DNA of 64,000 nt, taken from NCBI RefSeq assembly GCF_965208555.1, contig NZ_OZ242342.1, positions 1,736,001-1,800,000 on the forward strand. The letters run 5' to 3'. A program made the position numbers and the translations under genes. The notes beneath the pieces were generated by a model. It searched no databases. It had not been told where the DNA came from and worked only from the letters and a program-made list of their open reading frames with translations. The stretch is from Poriferisodalis sp965208555 (lineage in GTDB: Bacteria; Actinomycetota; Acidimicrobiia; Acidimicrobiales; Poriferisodalaceae). Positions 8,991 through 17,531 of this stretch are shown one piece after another. How positions within the stretch are numbered: position 1 is the first letter of the stretch; the number at the start of each line of letters is the position of its first letter.

Positions 8991-9056
8991 GAGGCTGAGC
9001 CGAATGGCGAAGCCGTGGCCCGAGCGGCCCGTGAGCGAAGCGAACAAGAGCGCGAA
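8991..9056 (+). repeat. Family C 5'-leader repeat, copy C1
   Basis: This 66-nt element runs from the base after the aat stop into the annotated 5' end of the mutase gene. It matches copy C2 (21360-21425) at 61 of 66 positions and copy C3 (61660-61714, minus strand) apart from a 12-nt gap. Common segments include GCCCGAGCGGCCCGTGAGCG and AGCGAACAAGAGCG. The first ATG of the mutase frame lies inside it. Confidence 0.8.
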
Positions 9057-11049
9057 ACAATTGCCGACGCCGCGGAAAGATGCGCCAGGACGTTCGCGGC
9101 CGTGGCTGATGCGCACCTACTCGGGGCATTCCACCGCCCGGGCGTCCAATGAGCTGTACCGGTCGATGCTGGCCAAGGGCCAGACGGGGCTGTCGGTGGC
9201 GTTCGACCTGCCCACTCAGACCGGCTACGACCCTGACCACCCGATGGCGCAAGGCGAAGTCGGCAAGGTCGGCGTGCCCGTCACCCACCTGGGTCACATG
9301 GCCGAGCTCATGGACGGCATCCCGCCCGATGCCATGAACACGTCCATGACCATCAACGCCACCGCGCCGTGGCTGCTGAGCCTCTACATCGCCAACGCAC
9401 AGAACGCCGGGGTGGCGGCGGGGGCACTGCGGGGCACCACCCAGAACGACATCGTGAAGGAGTACCTGAGCCGGGGCACCTACATCTACAGCCCCGAGGC
9501 CAGCCGCCGCCTCACGGTCGACGTCGTGGCGTACTGCTCGGCCCACCTGCCGCAGTGGAACCCGATCAACGTGTGCAGCTACCACCTGCAGGAAGCCGGC
9601 GCGACACCCACCCAGGAGATCGCCTACGCGCTGGCGACCGCGATCGACGTGCTGGACGCCGTGCGCGACAGCGGCAAGGTGCCGGCCGAGCGCTTCGACG
9701 CCACGGTGGGCAGCATCTCGTTCTTCGTGAACGGCGGCATCCGGTTCATCGAGGAGGTTTGCAAGGTGCGGGCCTTCACCCAGATGTGGGACCAGATCTG
9801 CGCCGAGCGCTACGGCGTGGCCGACCCCAGGCTGCGGCGCTTCCGCTATGGCGTGCAGGTGAACTCGCTGGGATTGACCGAAGCGCAGCCTGAGAACAAC
9901 GTGGCCCGGATCACGCTCGAAGCCCTCGGCGTGACGCTGTCGCAGCGGGCACGCACCCGCTCGCTGCAGCTGCCCGCCTGGAACGAGGCGCTGGGGCTGC
10001 CGCGGCCCTGGGACCAGCAGTGGTCGCTGCGGATCCAGCAGGTGCTGGCCCACGAGACCGACCTGCTGGAGTACGGCGACATCTTCGACGGCTCGGTGGT
10101 GGTCGAGGGTCGCACGGCCGAACTGGTGGAGGCAGCACAGGCTGAGCTCGACGACGTGCTCGAGATGGGCGGCGCCTTCGCCGCGATCGCGGAGCTGAAG
10201 CGGCGCCTGGTGGCCAGCCACACCGAGCGGGTGCGCCAGATCGAGAGCAGCGAGATGACCGTGGTGGGGGTGAACGAGTTCACCGAAACGGCACCGTCGC
10301 CGCTGGAGGGCGACGAGTCGATCCTGCGAGTGGATCCCGAGGTGGAGGCCGGACTGGTCGCCGACCTCGAGCGCTGGCGGGCCGCACGCGACTCGAACCG
10401 GGTGGTCGCCGCCCTGGACGACCTGCGGGTGGCCGCCTCCGGCGAGGTGAACATCATGGGGCCGAGCATCGAGGCGGCCCATGCCGGGGTGACGACCGGC
10501 GAGTGGGCCGAGGCGCTGCGCGAGGTGTTCGGCGAGTTCCGTGCGCCCACCGGCCTCGGGGCAACAGGCGCCGCCGGTGCTGGGGGCGCCCGATCACGAG
10601 GCCCGGGACTGGCCTCGGTTGCACAGCGATGTGCGGCGATGGCGGGCGGGCCGCCCCGGGTGCTGGTCGCCAAGCCCGGCCTGGACGGTCATTCCAACGG
10701 CGCTGAACAGGTGGCGGTCGCCGCCCGCGACGCCGGCATGGAAGTGGTGTACGAGGGCATCCGCCTCACACCCGCCCACATTGCCGCGGCAGCCCGTGAC
10801 GAGGACGTGGACGTGGTGGGCCTGTCGATCCTGTCGGGCTCGCACCTCGAACTCGTGCCCGAGGTGCTGTCGTGTCTGGAAGCCGAAGGCGTGAGCGCCC
10901 CCGTGGTGGTCGGCGGCATCATCCCGCCCGCAGATCATCAGTTCTTGCGCGATGCCGGCGTGACCGCCGTCTACACCCCGAAGGACTTCGAGCTGTCCGC
11001 GATCATGGCCGATATCGCAGCATTGGCCGAGCAGGCTCGCTCGACCTGA
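9004..11049 (+). CDS. ecm: Coenzyme B12-dependent acyl-CoA mutase, ethylmalonyl-CoA mutase (MeaA) type
   Basis: This 681-residue protein has an N-terminal mutase barrel (about 35-510) and a C-terminal cobalamin domain (about 550-675) with the base-off motif DGHSNG, H563 being the expected cobalt ligand. The substrate loop reads FDLPTQTGYDPDH followed by GKVGVPV, as in MeaA/Ecm, rather than the ATHRGYDSDH form of methylmalonyl-CoA mutase. The assignment to (2R)-ethylmalonyl-CoA to (2S)-methylsuccinyl-CoA is therefore family-based. The first ATG lies in repeat C1; a TTG at 9061 just after the repeat would start closer to the conserved region (RPWLMRTYSGHST). Epimerase, Ccr and thiolase genes for the same pathway are at 37-40 kb. 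Confidence 0.85.
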   Translation: MAKPWPERPVSEANKSAKQLPTPRKDAPGRSRPWLMRTYSGHSTARASNELYRSMLAKGQTGLSVAFDLPTQTGYDPDHPMAQGEVGKVGVPVTHLGHMAELMDGIPPDAMNTSMTINATAPWLLSLYIANAQNAGVAAGALRGTTQNDIVKEYLSRGTYIYSPEASRRLTVDVVAYCSAHLPQWNPINVCSYHLQEAGATPTQEIAYALATAIDVLDAVRDSGKVPAERFDATVGSISFFVNGGIRFIEEVCKVRAFTQMWDQICAERYGVADPRLRRFRYGVQVNSLGLTEAQPENNVARITLEALGVTLSQRARTRSLQLPAWNEALGLPRPWDQQWSLRIQQVLAHETDLLEYGDIFDGSVVVEGRTAELVEAAQAELDDVLEMGGAFAAIAELKRRLVASHTERVRQIESSEMTVVGVNEFTETAPSPLEGDESILRVDPEVEAGLVADLERWRAARDSNRVVAALDDLRVAASGEVNIMGPSIEAAHAGVTTGEWAEALREVFGEFRAPTGLGATGAAGAGGARSRGPGLASVAQRCAAMAGGPPRVLVAKPGLDGHSNGAEQVAVAARDAGMEVVYEGIRLTPAHIAAAARDEDVDVVGLSILSGSHLELVPEVLSCLEAEGVSAPVVVGGIIPPADHQFLRDAGVTAVYTPKDFELSAIMADIAALAEQARST

Positions 11050-11071
11050 CAGCAGCGAGGTTCGCCGCCTG

Positions 11072-11617
11072 ATGAGCAACGTCGCTGAGGTCACGAAACG
11101 ATCTCGACGGTTCAAGTGGCTGATACCTGCCTTCCTGGTGCTGTACCTCGCGATGATCCCGCTCAATTCCGTCCTGGAAACCGAGCACGTCGAGGTCTTC
11201 CCCTTCTTCAAGTGGAAGCTCTTCACCCACATTCCCGACTGGGAGACGTTCGAGTACGCCTTGGTCATCGACGCGATCGACGGGGAGACGCCCGCAGAGA
11301 CCCGCTATCTGATTCCGAGCGAGGACGTCCGGGACTGGAAGGCGCTGCGTCGCGTCGCGATCGCATGCGAGAAGGATCGAGGCTGCGATGAGAACGTGAC
11401 GGAAGTGCTGGATCCGATCATTCGGCGAGCGCTCGGCGAGCGAAGCGTCGATTTCAGCATCATCAGAGCAGACGTCGATCTGCACGATGTGCAGGACAAC
11501 ATCGTCGACTTCGTCGACGGACGGCTGGCCAGGACCGACTTCTTCCGACCCAGCAAAGTGATCGTCCGTTGGAACACCCACACGGGCCGCACCGACACCC
11601 TGATGGACAGCGGCTGA
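11072..11617 (+). CDS. Uncharacterised single-pass membrane protein paired with the DCC/HTTM-like protein
   Basis: The product of 181 residues has one N-terminal membrane helix (about 15-33, WLIPAFLVLYLAMIP) and a hydrophilic domain predicted outside the membrane with two cysteines (in IACEKDRGCD). No family was recognised. It begins 22 nt after the mutase gene and ends 3 nt before the next gene, so it is very probably cotranscribed with the HTTM-like/DCC protein. A subunit or partner role for that protein is a guess from position only. Confidence 0.65.
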   Translation: MSNVAEVTKRSRRFKWLIPAFLVLYLAMIPLNSVLETEHVEVFPFFKWKLFTHIPDWETFEYALVIDAIDGETPAETRYLIPSEDVRDWKALRRVAIACEKDRGCDENVTEVLDPIIRRALGERSVDFSIIRADVDLHDVQDNIVDFVDGRLARTDFFRPSKVIVRWNTHTGRTDTLMDSG

Positions 11618-11620
11618 GCG

Positions 11621-13051
11621 ATGGCACCCGAAGCCGTCGCAGACCAGTCTCCACCCGTCGAGGTGCCGAGACGCAGCTCGGCGGGCACTTCAGTGCGGAT
11701 CCGACGCCTCCTGCGACAGATCCGCAAGTCGATTCTCGGCGCTGGCGTCGGGGAGCCTCGAACGCCCGCTGAATTGACGCGCAGCGCGAGTGAAGTGGTG
11801 CTGCTGAGCCGCTTCTACTACCTGTTCCTCGCCTTCATGGTCGGCACCTCCCGCTACCCGTTCGGGGACGCCTACTCCGGCGGTCCCCCAACAGCGCCGC
11901 TGTGGCCGATCAGACTCCTCGAGCAGCTTGCCGGGACAGCCTGGCTGCGGCACGAGCTTGCGCTGATGGCGGCAGGCCTGCTGTTCGCGCTCGGGGCTGC
12001 AGCCTCCCCAAGGCTCTTCATCCTGCGGTTCGGCGCCTTCCTGCACCTCATGCTGCACGTCGCTATCCGCAACTCGTACGGCTCCATCAACCACGGCGTG
12101 CATGTCCTGCTGCTGGTCGGCTTCGCACTCCTGTTCCTGCCGGGCCGCCAAAGCGACCTGCGCGCCGGGCGGAGCAACGTGCGTGCGTGCCTGACGACCC
12201 TGTGGCTGGCGCAGAGCGTCATCTTGCTGACGTACACCTTGTCGGGCGTCTGGAAGATCTGGTACGGCCGGCTTGAGCTGTTCTCGTCCGATGCCTTGAC
12301 GCGCATCCTGCTGGACCGATCGCTCGCCGAAGCCGATGAATCGCCGATGCTGCTGCCGTTCGTGGCGCAGCGCGACTGGCTGGGCCAATCGATGTGGTGG
12401 CTGACGCTCTACATCGAGATCTTTGCGCTGCTCGTCGTGTTCCGGCCCCACCTGCATCGGCCGATCGGCGCAGTGCTGATGATGTTCCACATCACGAGCA
12501 ACCTGCTCATGGGCATCACCTTCAACCTCAACATCGTCATGGTGGGCCTGTTCTTGTTGCTGTCGCCGCTGGCGCCCGCCCGGTTCTCGCTGTCGGGGAC
12601 CGTGCGGTCGCTGCCGATCGTGGGCATTCCGTTCCGCCTCATGAAACGCCGGCAGCAGTCACAGCAGCCCCGACACACCGAACGGGTCTGGCTCGTGTAC
12701 GACGGCGAATGCCCGATGTGCAACAACTACGCCCAATATCTGCGGCTGCAGCAGTCGGTCGGCGAGTTCGTGCTGGTTGACGCGCGCCAGGGCGGCCCGA
12801 TCGTCGACGAGGTGCGGGGGCTGCCGCACGATCTCAACGACGGGATGGTGGTGAAGATCGGCGACCGGTTCTTCGTGGGGCACGAGGCGCTGCGCGTGCT
12901 CGCGCTGCTGGCTGAGGATCGTGGGGCGTTCAGCAAGTTCAACCGGTTGGCGTTCAGGTCGCCGCTGATCGCTCGTCTTACGTACCCGCTGATGCGGGGT
13001 GGGCGGTGGGTGTTGTTGAAGCTGAAGGGTGTGGAGCGGATCGATTCCTAG
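11621..13051 (+). CDS. Multi-pass membrane protein (HTTM-like) fused to a DCC/DUF393 thiol domain
   Basis: Of 476 residues the first ~340 form several membrane helices, including LHLMLHVAIRNSYGSINHG and FHITSNLLMGITFNLNIV. These resemble HTTM/vitamin-K-carboxylase-like membrane domains, though the match is by eye. The C-terminal ~120 residues are a DCC (DUF393) domain with the DGECPMC motif at 361-367, a CxxC presumed to do thiol-disulfide chemistry. Its stop shares CTAG with the convergent CoA-transferase gene. Substrate and direction of redox chemistry are unknown. Confidence 0.75.
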   Translation: MAPEAVADQSPPVEVPRRSSAGTSVRIRRLLRQIRKSILGAGVGEPRTPAELTRSASEVVLLSRFYYLFLAFMVGTSRYPFGDAYSGGPPTAPLWPIRLLEQLAGTAWLRHELALMAAGLLFALGAAASPRLFILRFGAFLHLMLHVAIRNSYGSINHGVHVLLLVGFALLFLPGRQSDLRAGRSNVRACLTTLWLAQSVILLTYTLSGVWKIWYGRLELFSSDALTRILLDRSLAEADESPMLLPFVAQRDWLGQSMWWLTLYIEIFALLVVFRPHLHRPIGAVLMMFHITSNLLMGITFNLNIVMVGLFLLLSPLAPARFSLSGTVRSLPIVGIPFRLMKRRQQSQQPRHTERVWLVYDGECPMCNNYAQYLRLQQSVGEFVLVDARQGGPIVDEVRGLPHDLNDGMVVKIGDRFFVGHEALRVLALLAEDRGAFSKFNRLAFRSPLIARLTYPLMRGGRWVLLKLKGVERIDS

Positions 13052-14169
13052 GCCTTGGGCCAGGGGTCGTCTGGGTCAGGGTTGGCGAGGCAGTTGTTGT
13101 CGGCGCCTTCGTCGCGGCCGGTCCAGCGGACTTGGCCTGGGGTGGCGCTGAGGCGGGCTATTACGTTCTGCTGAACGAGTCCGTCTACTTCGACGAAGGA
13201 CTCGCGGGCGATGGTGTGGGGATCGGTGGCGAGCTGGCTCATGTCGAGGACTGGTGCTGCGGCTGCCTGGGCGTTGTCGAATGCTGCTACTGCCTCGTCG
13301 AGCGTGCGTTGTGACACCCAGTCGGCCATTGCTTCGTCGAGCTCGGCTCGGTGGGCCATGCGGCCTTCGAAGGTGGTGAAGCGCTCGTCGTCGCCGATGC
13401 CGATCATCTCCATGACACGGGCGGCCACCGAGTCGGTGGAGGTGCTGACTGCCAGCCAGCCGCCGTCGGATGCCTGGTAGGTGCCGCGGGGGACGCTGTA
13501 GGGGATGCCTGCGCCGAGGCGGGGCTGCAGGTAGCCCTCGCTGTGCCAGGCGGTCATCAGCGGGCCCATGGCCTGGGACATCGACTCGAGCAGGTTGACG
13601 TCGACCACTTGGCCGACGCCGCTGCGCAGGGCCACCATGGCGGCGAACGCTCCGGCGAGGCCAGCGATCTCGTCGGTGAGCGCAACCGGCGGCAGCAGCG
13701 GTGCGCCGCCGGCCTCGCCGTTCATGGAGGCGAAACCGCTCATGGCCTCGGCCAGCGTGGCGAAGCCGGGGCGGTCGCGGTACGGGCCGTCCTGGCCGAA
13801 GCCGGTCAGGCGCACGATGACGAGCCGCGGGTTGGCGTCGATCAGCTCGCTCGGCTCCAGGCCGAGCGCTTCGAGCTTGCCGGGCCGGAAGTTCTCCACC
13901 AGCACGTCGGCGACAGCTAGCAGCCGCCGCAGCAGTGCCACGTCGCCGGCGTGCTTGAGGTCGAGCGTGACACAGCGCTTGTTGCGGTTGACCAGGCGCC
14001 ACCACAGGGTCTCGCCTTGCGCGTCGCGCCAGCCCATGTTGCGGACGGTGTCGCCGCCGGGGCGTTCCACCTTGATGACATCGGCGCCGAAGTCGGCCAG
14101 GTAGCGGGCGCAGTGCGGCCCGGCGAACACCGATGAGAGATCCACGACTCGCAGGCCGTCGAGCGGCAT
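13048..14169 (-). CDS. Family III CoA-transferase (CaiB/BaiF type)
   Basis: The 373-residue protein has the family III fold, with N-terminal LDGLRVVDLSSVFAGPHCAR, ADVIKVERPGGD and the Asp-containing segment VDVNLLES that forms the acyl-enzyme in this family. Members move CoA between organic acids such as carnitine, formate/oxalate or mesaconate; the substrate is not evident here. ATG 14169 fits homologues, but a GTG at 14199, 2 nt after the accE stop, is also possible. It is the third gene of the accD-accE operon and shares a CTAG stop with the convergent membrane protein gene. Confidence 0.88.
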   Translation of the reverse strand: MPLDGLRVVDLSSVFAGPHCARYLADFGADVIKVERPGGDTVRNMGWRDAQGETLWWRLVNRNKRCVTLDLKHAGDVALLRRLLAVADVLVENFRPGKLEALGLEPSELIDANPRLVIVRLTGFGQDGPYRDRPGFATLAEAMSGFASMNGEAGGAPLLPPVALTDEIAGLAGAFAAMVALRSGVGQVVDVNLLESMSQAMGPLMTAWHSEGYLQPRLGAGIPYSVPRGTYQASDGGWLAVSTSTDSVAARVMEMIGIGDDERFTTFEGRMAHRAELDEAMADWVSQRTLDEAVAAFDNAQAAAAPVLDMSQLATDPHTIARESFVEVDGLVQQNVIARLSATPGQVRWTGRDEGADNNCLANPDPDDPWPKA

Positions 14170-14201
14170 GGCTGCGGCGGGATTCGGGCCAGCGGGCACG
14201 G

Positions 14202-14408
14202 CTAGCGGTAGCGGACGGCGGGCCAGGAGGTGGGAGCTTGCCAGGGACGGCCGCTGAAGCGCCACTTGCTGGACCGGACCGCATGCGGGTCGGCCGGGGC
14301 GGGACGGGGCCACAGCAGTTCGAGCGCCGTGACGATGGCGGCGGCCTCTTCCGCAGTCGCCGCAGGACTGATGGCCACGTGCGACGCGTCGATCACGGGT
14401 GCGGTCAC
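14202..14408 (-). CDS. accE: Acyl-CoA carboxylase epsilon subunit (AccE-like)
   Basis: This 68-residue protein lies 25 nt downstream of the carboxyltransferase gene. Its pattern fits the small actinobacterial AccE/PccE subunits, which hold the biotin-carboxylase and carboxyltransferase subunits together: an N-terminal helix with TAEEAAAIVTALELLW and a C-terminal Trp/Arg-rich tail (KWRFSGRP, then SWPAVRYR). Such subunits are poorly conserved and often missed, so the call rests on both pattern and position. Confidence 0.75.
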   Translation of the reverse strand: MTAPVIDASHVAISPAATAEEAAAIVTALELLWPRPAPADPHAVRSSKWRFSGRPWQAPTSWPAVRYR

Positions 14409-14433
14409 CGGTCGCCCACTCGTTCCATGGGCG

Positions 14434-15990
14434 CTACAGCGGCACGTTGCCGTGCTTGCGGCGCGGCAACTCCTCGCGCTTGGCGCCGATCATGTCGAAC
14501 GCGGCAATGACCTTCTGGCGGGTCTCGGCCGGGTCGATGACCGCATCCACGATGCCGCGCTCGGCTGCGATGTAGGGGTTGGCGTACTTGCGGCTGTACT
14601 CGTCGACCAGTGCCGCCTTGCGGGCCTCGGGGTCGGCGGCCTGCTGCAGCTCGCGCCGGTTCAGAATCTCGACCGCTCCCTGCGGCCCCATCACCGCGAG
14701 CTCAGCCGTGGGCCAGGCGAAGCTGACGTCGCAGCCGACCGACTTGGAGTCCATGACGACGTAGGCGCCGCCGTAGGCCTTGCGGGTGATCACCTGCACC
14801 CGCGGCACGGTGGCTTCGCAGTAGGCGTAGAGCAGCTTGGCGCCGTGGCGGATGATGCCGCCGTGCTCCTGGTCGACGCCGGGCAGGAAGCCGGGCACGT
14901 CCACGAACGTCAGCAGCGGGATGTTGAAGGCATCGCAGAACCGCACGAAGCGGGCCGCCTTCTCGGACGACTCGATGTCGAGCACGCCGGCCATCACCAT
15001 CGGCTGGTTGCCCACAACGCCCACCGAGCGGCCGTTGAGGCGTGCGAAGCCGCACACGATGGAGCCCGCCCACGCGGCGTGGTACTCGAAGAACTCGCCG
15101 TCGTCGACGACCTCGCCGATCACCTGCTTCATGTCGTAGGGCACGTTGGGGCTCTGCGGCATTAGGTCGCGCAGCGTCGGACACCAGCGATCGGGCTCGT
15201 CGGCGGCCTCGGTGACCGGCGGTGCATCCAGGTTGTTCGAGGGCAGGAACGACAGCAGGTAGCGCACGTCGTCGAGCACGGCCTTCTCATCGGCAGCGAC
15301 GAACGTGGCCACGCCCGACTTGGTGCTGTGGGAGCCGGCCCCACCGAGCTCCTCGAGCGTCACGTCCTCGCCGGTGACCGTCTTCACCACGTCGGGCCCG
15401 GTGATGAACATGTGGCTGGAGTCGCGCACCATGAAGATGAAGTCGGTCATGGCGGGCGAGTAGACGGCGCCGCCGGCGCACGGGCCCATGATGACGCTGA
15501 TCTGCGGGATGACGCCCGAGGCCAGCACGTTGCGCCGGAAGATGCCGCCGTAGCCCGCCAGCGAGACCACGCCCTCCTGGATGCGGGCGCCGGCGCCGTC
15601 GTTCAGGCCGATGATCGGCGCGCCGACCGACTCGGCGAGGTCCATGACCTTGTGGGTCTTCTCGGCGAACACCTCGCCGAGGGCGCCGCCGAACACGGTG
15701 AAGTCCTGGCTGGCCACGAAGACCTTGCGGCCGTCGATGTTGCCCCAGCCGGTGATGATGCCGTCGGTGTAGGGGCGCTCGTCGAGGCCGACATCGTGGG
15801 CCCGGTGGCGGGCCAGCATGTCGAGCTCGTGGAACGTGCCCTCGTCGAACAGGTACTCGATGCGCTCGCGGGCCAGCATCTTGCCCTTGTCGTGCTGGCG
15901 CTGGACTGCCCGCTCCGGGCCGGCGTTGCGCGCCTCTTCCCGGCGACGGGCCAGCTCTTCCAGCCGTTCGTCCATCGTCGGCTCAGACAT
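14434..15990 (-). CDS. accD: Acyl-CoA (propionyl-CoA) carboxylase beta subunit
   Basis: The 518-residue carboxyltransferase transfers CO2 from carboxybiotin to an acyl-CoA. Two crotonase-like halves are visible, with the oxyanion regions GAGARIQEGV (N-terminal half) and IITRKAYGGAYVVMDSK (C-terminal half), and the motif PGFLPGVDQEHGGIIRHGAK. It is closest in pattern to propionyl-CoA carboxylase PccB/AccD5. The biotin-carrying alpha subunit is not in the window. Propionyl-CoA carboxylation would feed or drain the ethylmalonyl-CoA pathway. A TAGGCT box lies 7 nt before the ATG. Confidence 0.94.
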   Translation of the reverse strand: MSEPTMDERLEELARRREEARNAGPERAVQRQHDKGKMLARERIEYLFDEGTFHELDMLARHRAHDVGLDERPYTDGIITGWGNIDGRKVFVASQDFTVFGGALGEVFAEKTHKVMDLAESVGAPIIGLNDGAGARIQEGVVSLAGYGGIFRRNVLASGVIPQISVIMGPCAGGAVYSPAMTDFIFMVRDSSHMFITGPDVVKTVTGEDVTLEELGGAGSHSTKSGVATFVAADEKAVLDDVRYLLSFLPSNNLDAPPVTEAADEPDRWCPTLRDLMPQSPNVPYDMKQVIGEVVDDGEFFEYHAAWAGSIVCGFARLNGRSVGVVGNQPMVMAGVLDIESSEKAARFVRFCDAFNIPLLTFVDVPGFLPGVDQEHGGIIRHGAKLLYAYCEATVPRVQVITRKAYGGAYVVMDSKSVGCDVSFAWPTAELAVMGPQGAVEILNRRELQQAADPEARKAALVDEYSRKYANPYIAAERGIVDAVIDPAETRQKVIAAFDMIGAKREELPRRKHGNVPL

Positions 15991-15997
15991 TCAGCAG

Positions 15998-16003
15998 AGC
16001 CTA
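15998..16003 (-). promoter_or_regulatory. Leaderless-type -10 box for the accD-accE-CoA-transferase operon
   Basis: TAGGCT on the minus strand ends 7 nt before the accD ATG. Confidence 0.45.
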
Positions 16004-16053
16004 CGAGAGCCAGCTGTGGTGTAGCTCAGCGGACAGGGGCGTGAGGGTGAGCC

Positions 16054-16059
16054 TAAGCT
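16054..16059 (+). promoter_or_regulatory. Leaderless-type -10 box for the VOC gene
   Basis: TAAGCT ends 6 nt before the ATG at 16066. Confidence 0.4.
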
Positions 16060-16065
16060 CCCCTC

Positions 16066-16425
16066 ATGGAACTGGGGCCTGTGCATCACGTTTCGATCAA
16101 CTGCGCCGACGTTGACGCTGCGGCGCCGTTTTATACCGACATCCTGGGCATGAAGCTGCTGGATCGGCCCGATTTCGGGTTCAACGGGCGGTGGCTGCAG
16201 ACGCCGGGCGGCGGCGAGGTGCACCTGATCGAGGTGGCCGACTGGGTGCCGCCCAAGGGCCAGCACTGGGCGTTCAGGGTGGACGACATCGACGCCACCG
16301 TGGCCGAGCTGCGTGACGCCGGCGTGAAGGTCAAAGACCCGGTGCCGCTGCCGGGAACGACCGCCCGCCAGACGTTCTTCTTCGACCCGGCCGGCAACAT
16401 GATCGAGCTGAACCAGCCCGCCTGA
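16066..16425 (+). CDS. VOC-family (glyoxalase/dioxygenase-like) protein
   Basis: The 119-residue single-domain protein has two beta-alpha-beta-beta-beta modules. Expected metal ligands are H7/H8 in GPVHHVSIN, a Glu in EVHLIEV and a C-terminal Glu in NMIELNQ. Members include glyoxalase I, epimerases and ring-cleavage dioxygenases; the short form gives no clear substrate. It is divergent from accD, so a role in acyl-CoA metabolism is possible but unproven. Confidence 0.82.
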   Translation: MELGPVHHVSINCADVDAAAPFYTDILGMKLLDRPDFGFNGRWLQTPGGGEVHLIEVADWVPPKGQHWAFRVDDIDATVAELRDAGVKVKDPVPLPGTTARQTFFFDPAGNMIELNQPA

Positions 16426-16458
16426 GACCGGCGCCGCGACAATCCAGCGTCGCCTCTG

Positions 16459-17379
16459 CTAGAGGTCAGCGCGGTAGGCCGCGAGGTTCATCACCCGCTC
16501 GAACAGCGGGCCGGCGCCGATCTGCTCGCAGAGGTCTTCGAACCCGCTGTGCGGTCCGCGCCAGGCCAACTCGTCGACGCCGTCTGACACCGGCGCATCG
16601 GTGCGCACCGTGGCGATGCGGCGGAACAGCAGCGCGAGGTCGCGCTCGGCATCCAAGGTGGCAGCAAGGCCTGCGGCACCGCGCACCTTCACTGCCCAAT
16701 CGTCCGCTGAGACCGGGATGTCCTCGATGTGGCCGTAGTGCGACAGCATCACCGACGTCGATTTGGCGCCCCAGCCCTTCAGGCCCGGAAAGCCGTCAGC
16801 GCTGTCGCCGACCAGGCCCAGGTAGTCAGGTATGGATTCGGGCCGCACGCCGAACTTGGCCTCGACGCCGGCGGTGTCGATGATCTCGTCGGCGCGGCGG
16901 TCCCACTGCACCACCTTGCCGCCGACGCACTGGCCCAAGTCCTTGTCGGGCGTGCAGATGAACACCTGCCGGACACGGTCGTCGTCTGCAGCCATCGCCG
17001 CGCCGGCTGCCATGCCGTCATCGGCTTCGAACTCCACCATCGGCCACACCGCCACGCCCAGCAGTCCCAGCGCCTCCTCGGTCGGATGGAACTGCGACAG
17101 CAGGTCGGGCTCGATGCCCGAGCCGTCCTTGTAGCCGGGCCACAGATCGTTGCGGAACGACTCCACGACATGGTCGGTGGCCACAGCCACGTGCGTGGCA
17201 CCGCCTTCCAGCAGCATCACGATGTTGCCCAGCACGCCCCGCAGCGCCCCTACCTCGCTGCCGTCGGACGCCTTGCGGCCGGGCACCGCGAAGAAGTGGC
17301 GGAACAGCTCGTAGGTGCCGTCGATCAGGTGAACGTCGACCTGTCCGCCGGTCGGCGGCGCGCCCGCTGATCCCTCCAT
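16459..17379 (-). CDS. Stand-alone 5'-3' exonuclease (Pol I N-terminal domain type)
   Basis: The 306-residue protein resembles the FEN/5'-nuclease domain of DNA polymerase I without the polymerase. Metal-binding acidic clusters are seen in VHLIDGTYELFR, AVATDHVVESFRND, EADDGMAAG and ICTPDKDLGQ. The helix-hairpin-helix DNA-binding region is DSADGFPGLKGWGAKS. Such proteins trim flaps and RNA primers. ATG 17379 is chosen because TAGGGT lies 7 nt upstream; the frame is open for nine more codons. It is convergent with the VOC gene. Confidence 0.88.
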   Translation of the reverse strand: MEGSAGAPPTGGQVDVHLIDGTYELFRHFFAVPGRKASDGSEVGALRGVLGNIVMLLEGGATHVAVATDHVVESFRNDLWPGYKDGSGIEPDLLSQFHPTEEALGLLGVAVWPMVEFEADDGMAAGAAMAADDDRVRQVFICTPDKDLGQCVGGKVVQWDRRADEIIDTAGVEAKFGVRPESIPDYLGLVGDSADGFPGLKGWGAKSTSVMLSHYGHIEDIPVSADDWAVKVRGAAGLAATLDAERDLALLFRRIATVRTDAPVSDGVDELAWRGPHSGFEDLCEQIGAGPLFERVMNLAAYRADL

Positions 17380-17386
17380 TGCCGCG

Positions 17387-17392
17387 ACCCTA
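17387..17392 (-). promoter_or_regulatory. Leaderless-type -10 box for the exonuclease gene
   Basis: TAGGGT on the minus strand ends 7 nt before the ATG at 17379. Confidence 0.4.
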
Positions 17393-17450
17393 GAAGGCCG
17401 CCGCACAGGGCACTGCCGCGGCAGGCCGCTCTAGAGTTGGCGCGGCCGAT

Positions 17451-17473
17451 CCGCCAGGAGACATCTCCGGCGG
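17451..17473. promoter_or_regulatory. Inverted repeat upstream of the acyl-CoA synthetase gene
   Basis: CCGCC-A-GGAG / CTCC-GGCGG forms a 9-bp stem with one bulged base and an ACAT loop, about 58 nt before the start. It may be an operator or a 5'-UTR hairpin. Confidence 0.3.
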
Positions 17474-17531
17474 GGCACCGCACACCACGGCGACCACCGC
17501 GTACGACAACCCATGACCCTGAGGGGACGAC

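Noticed and set aside
9004..11049. Annotation as methylmalonyl-CoA mutase
   Set aside because: The substrate-loop sequence PTQTGYDPDH and single-chain form match ethylmalonyl-CoA mutase/MeaA rather than the large subunit of methylmalonyl-CoA mutase.
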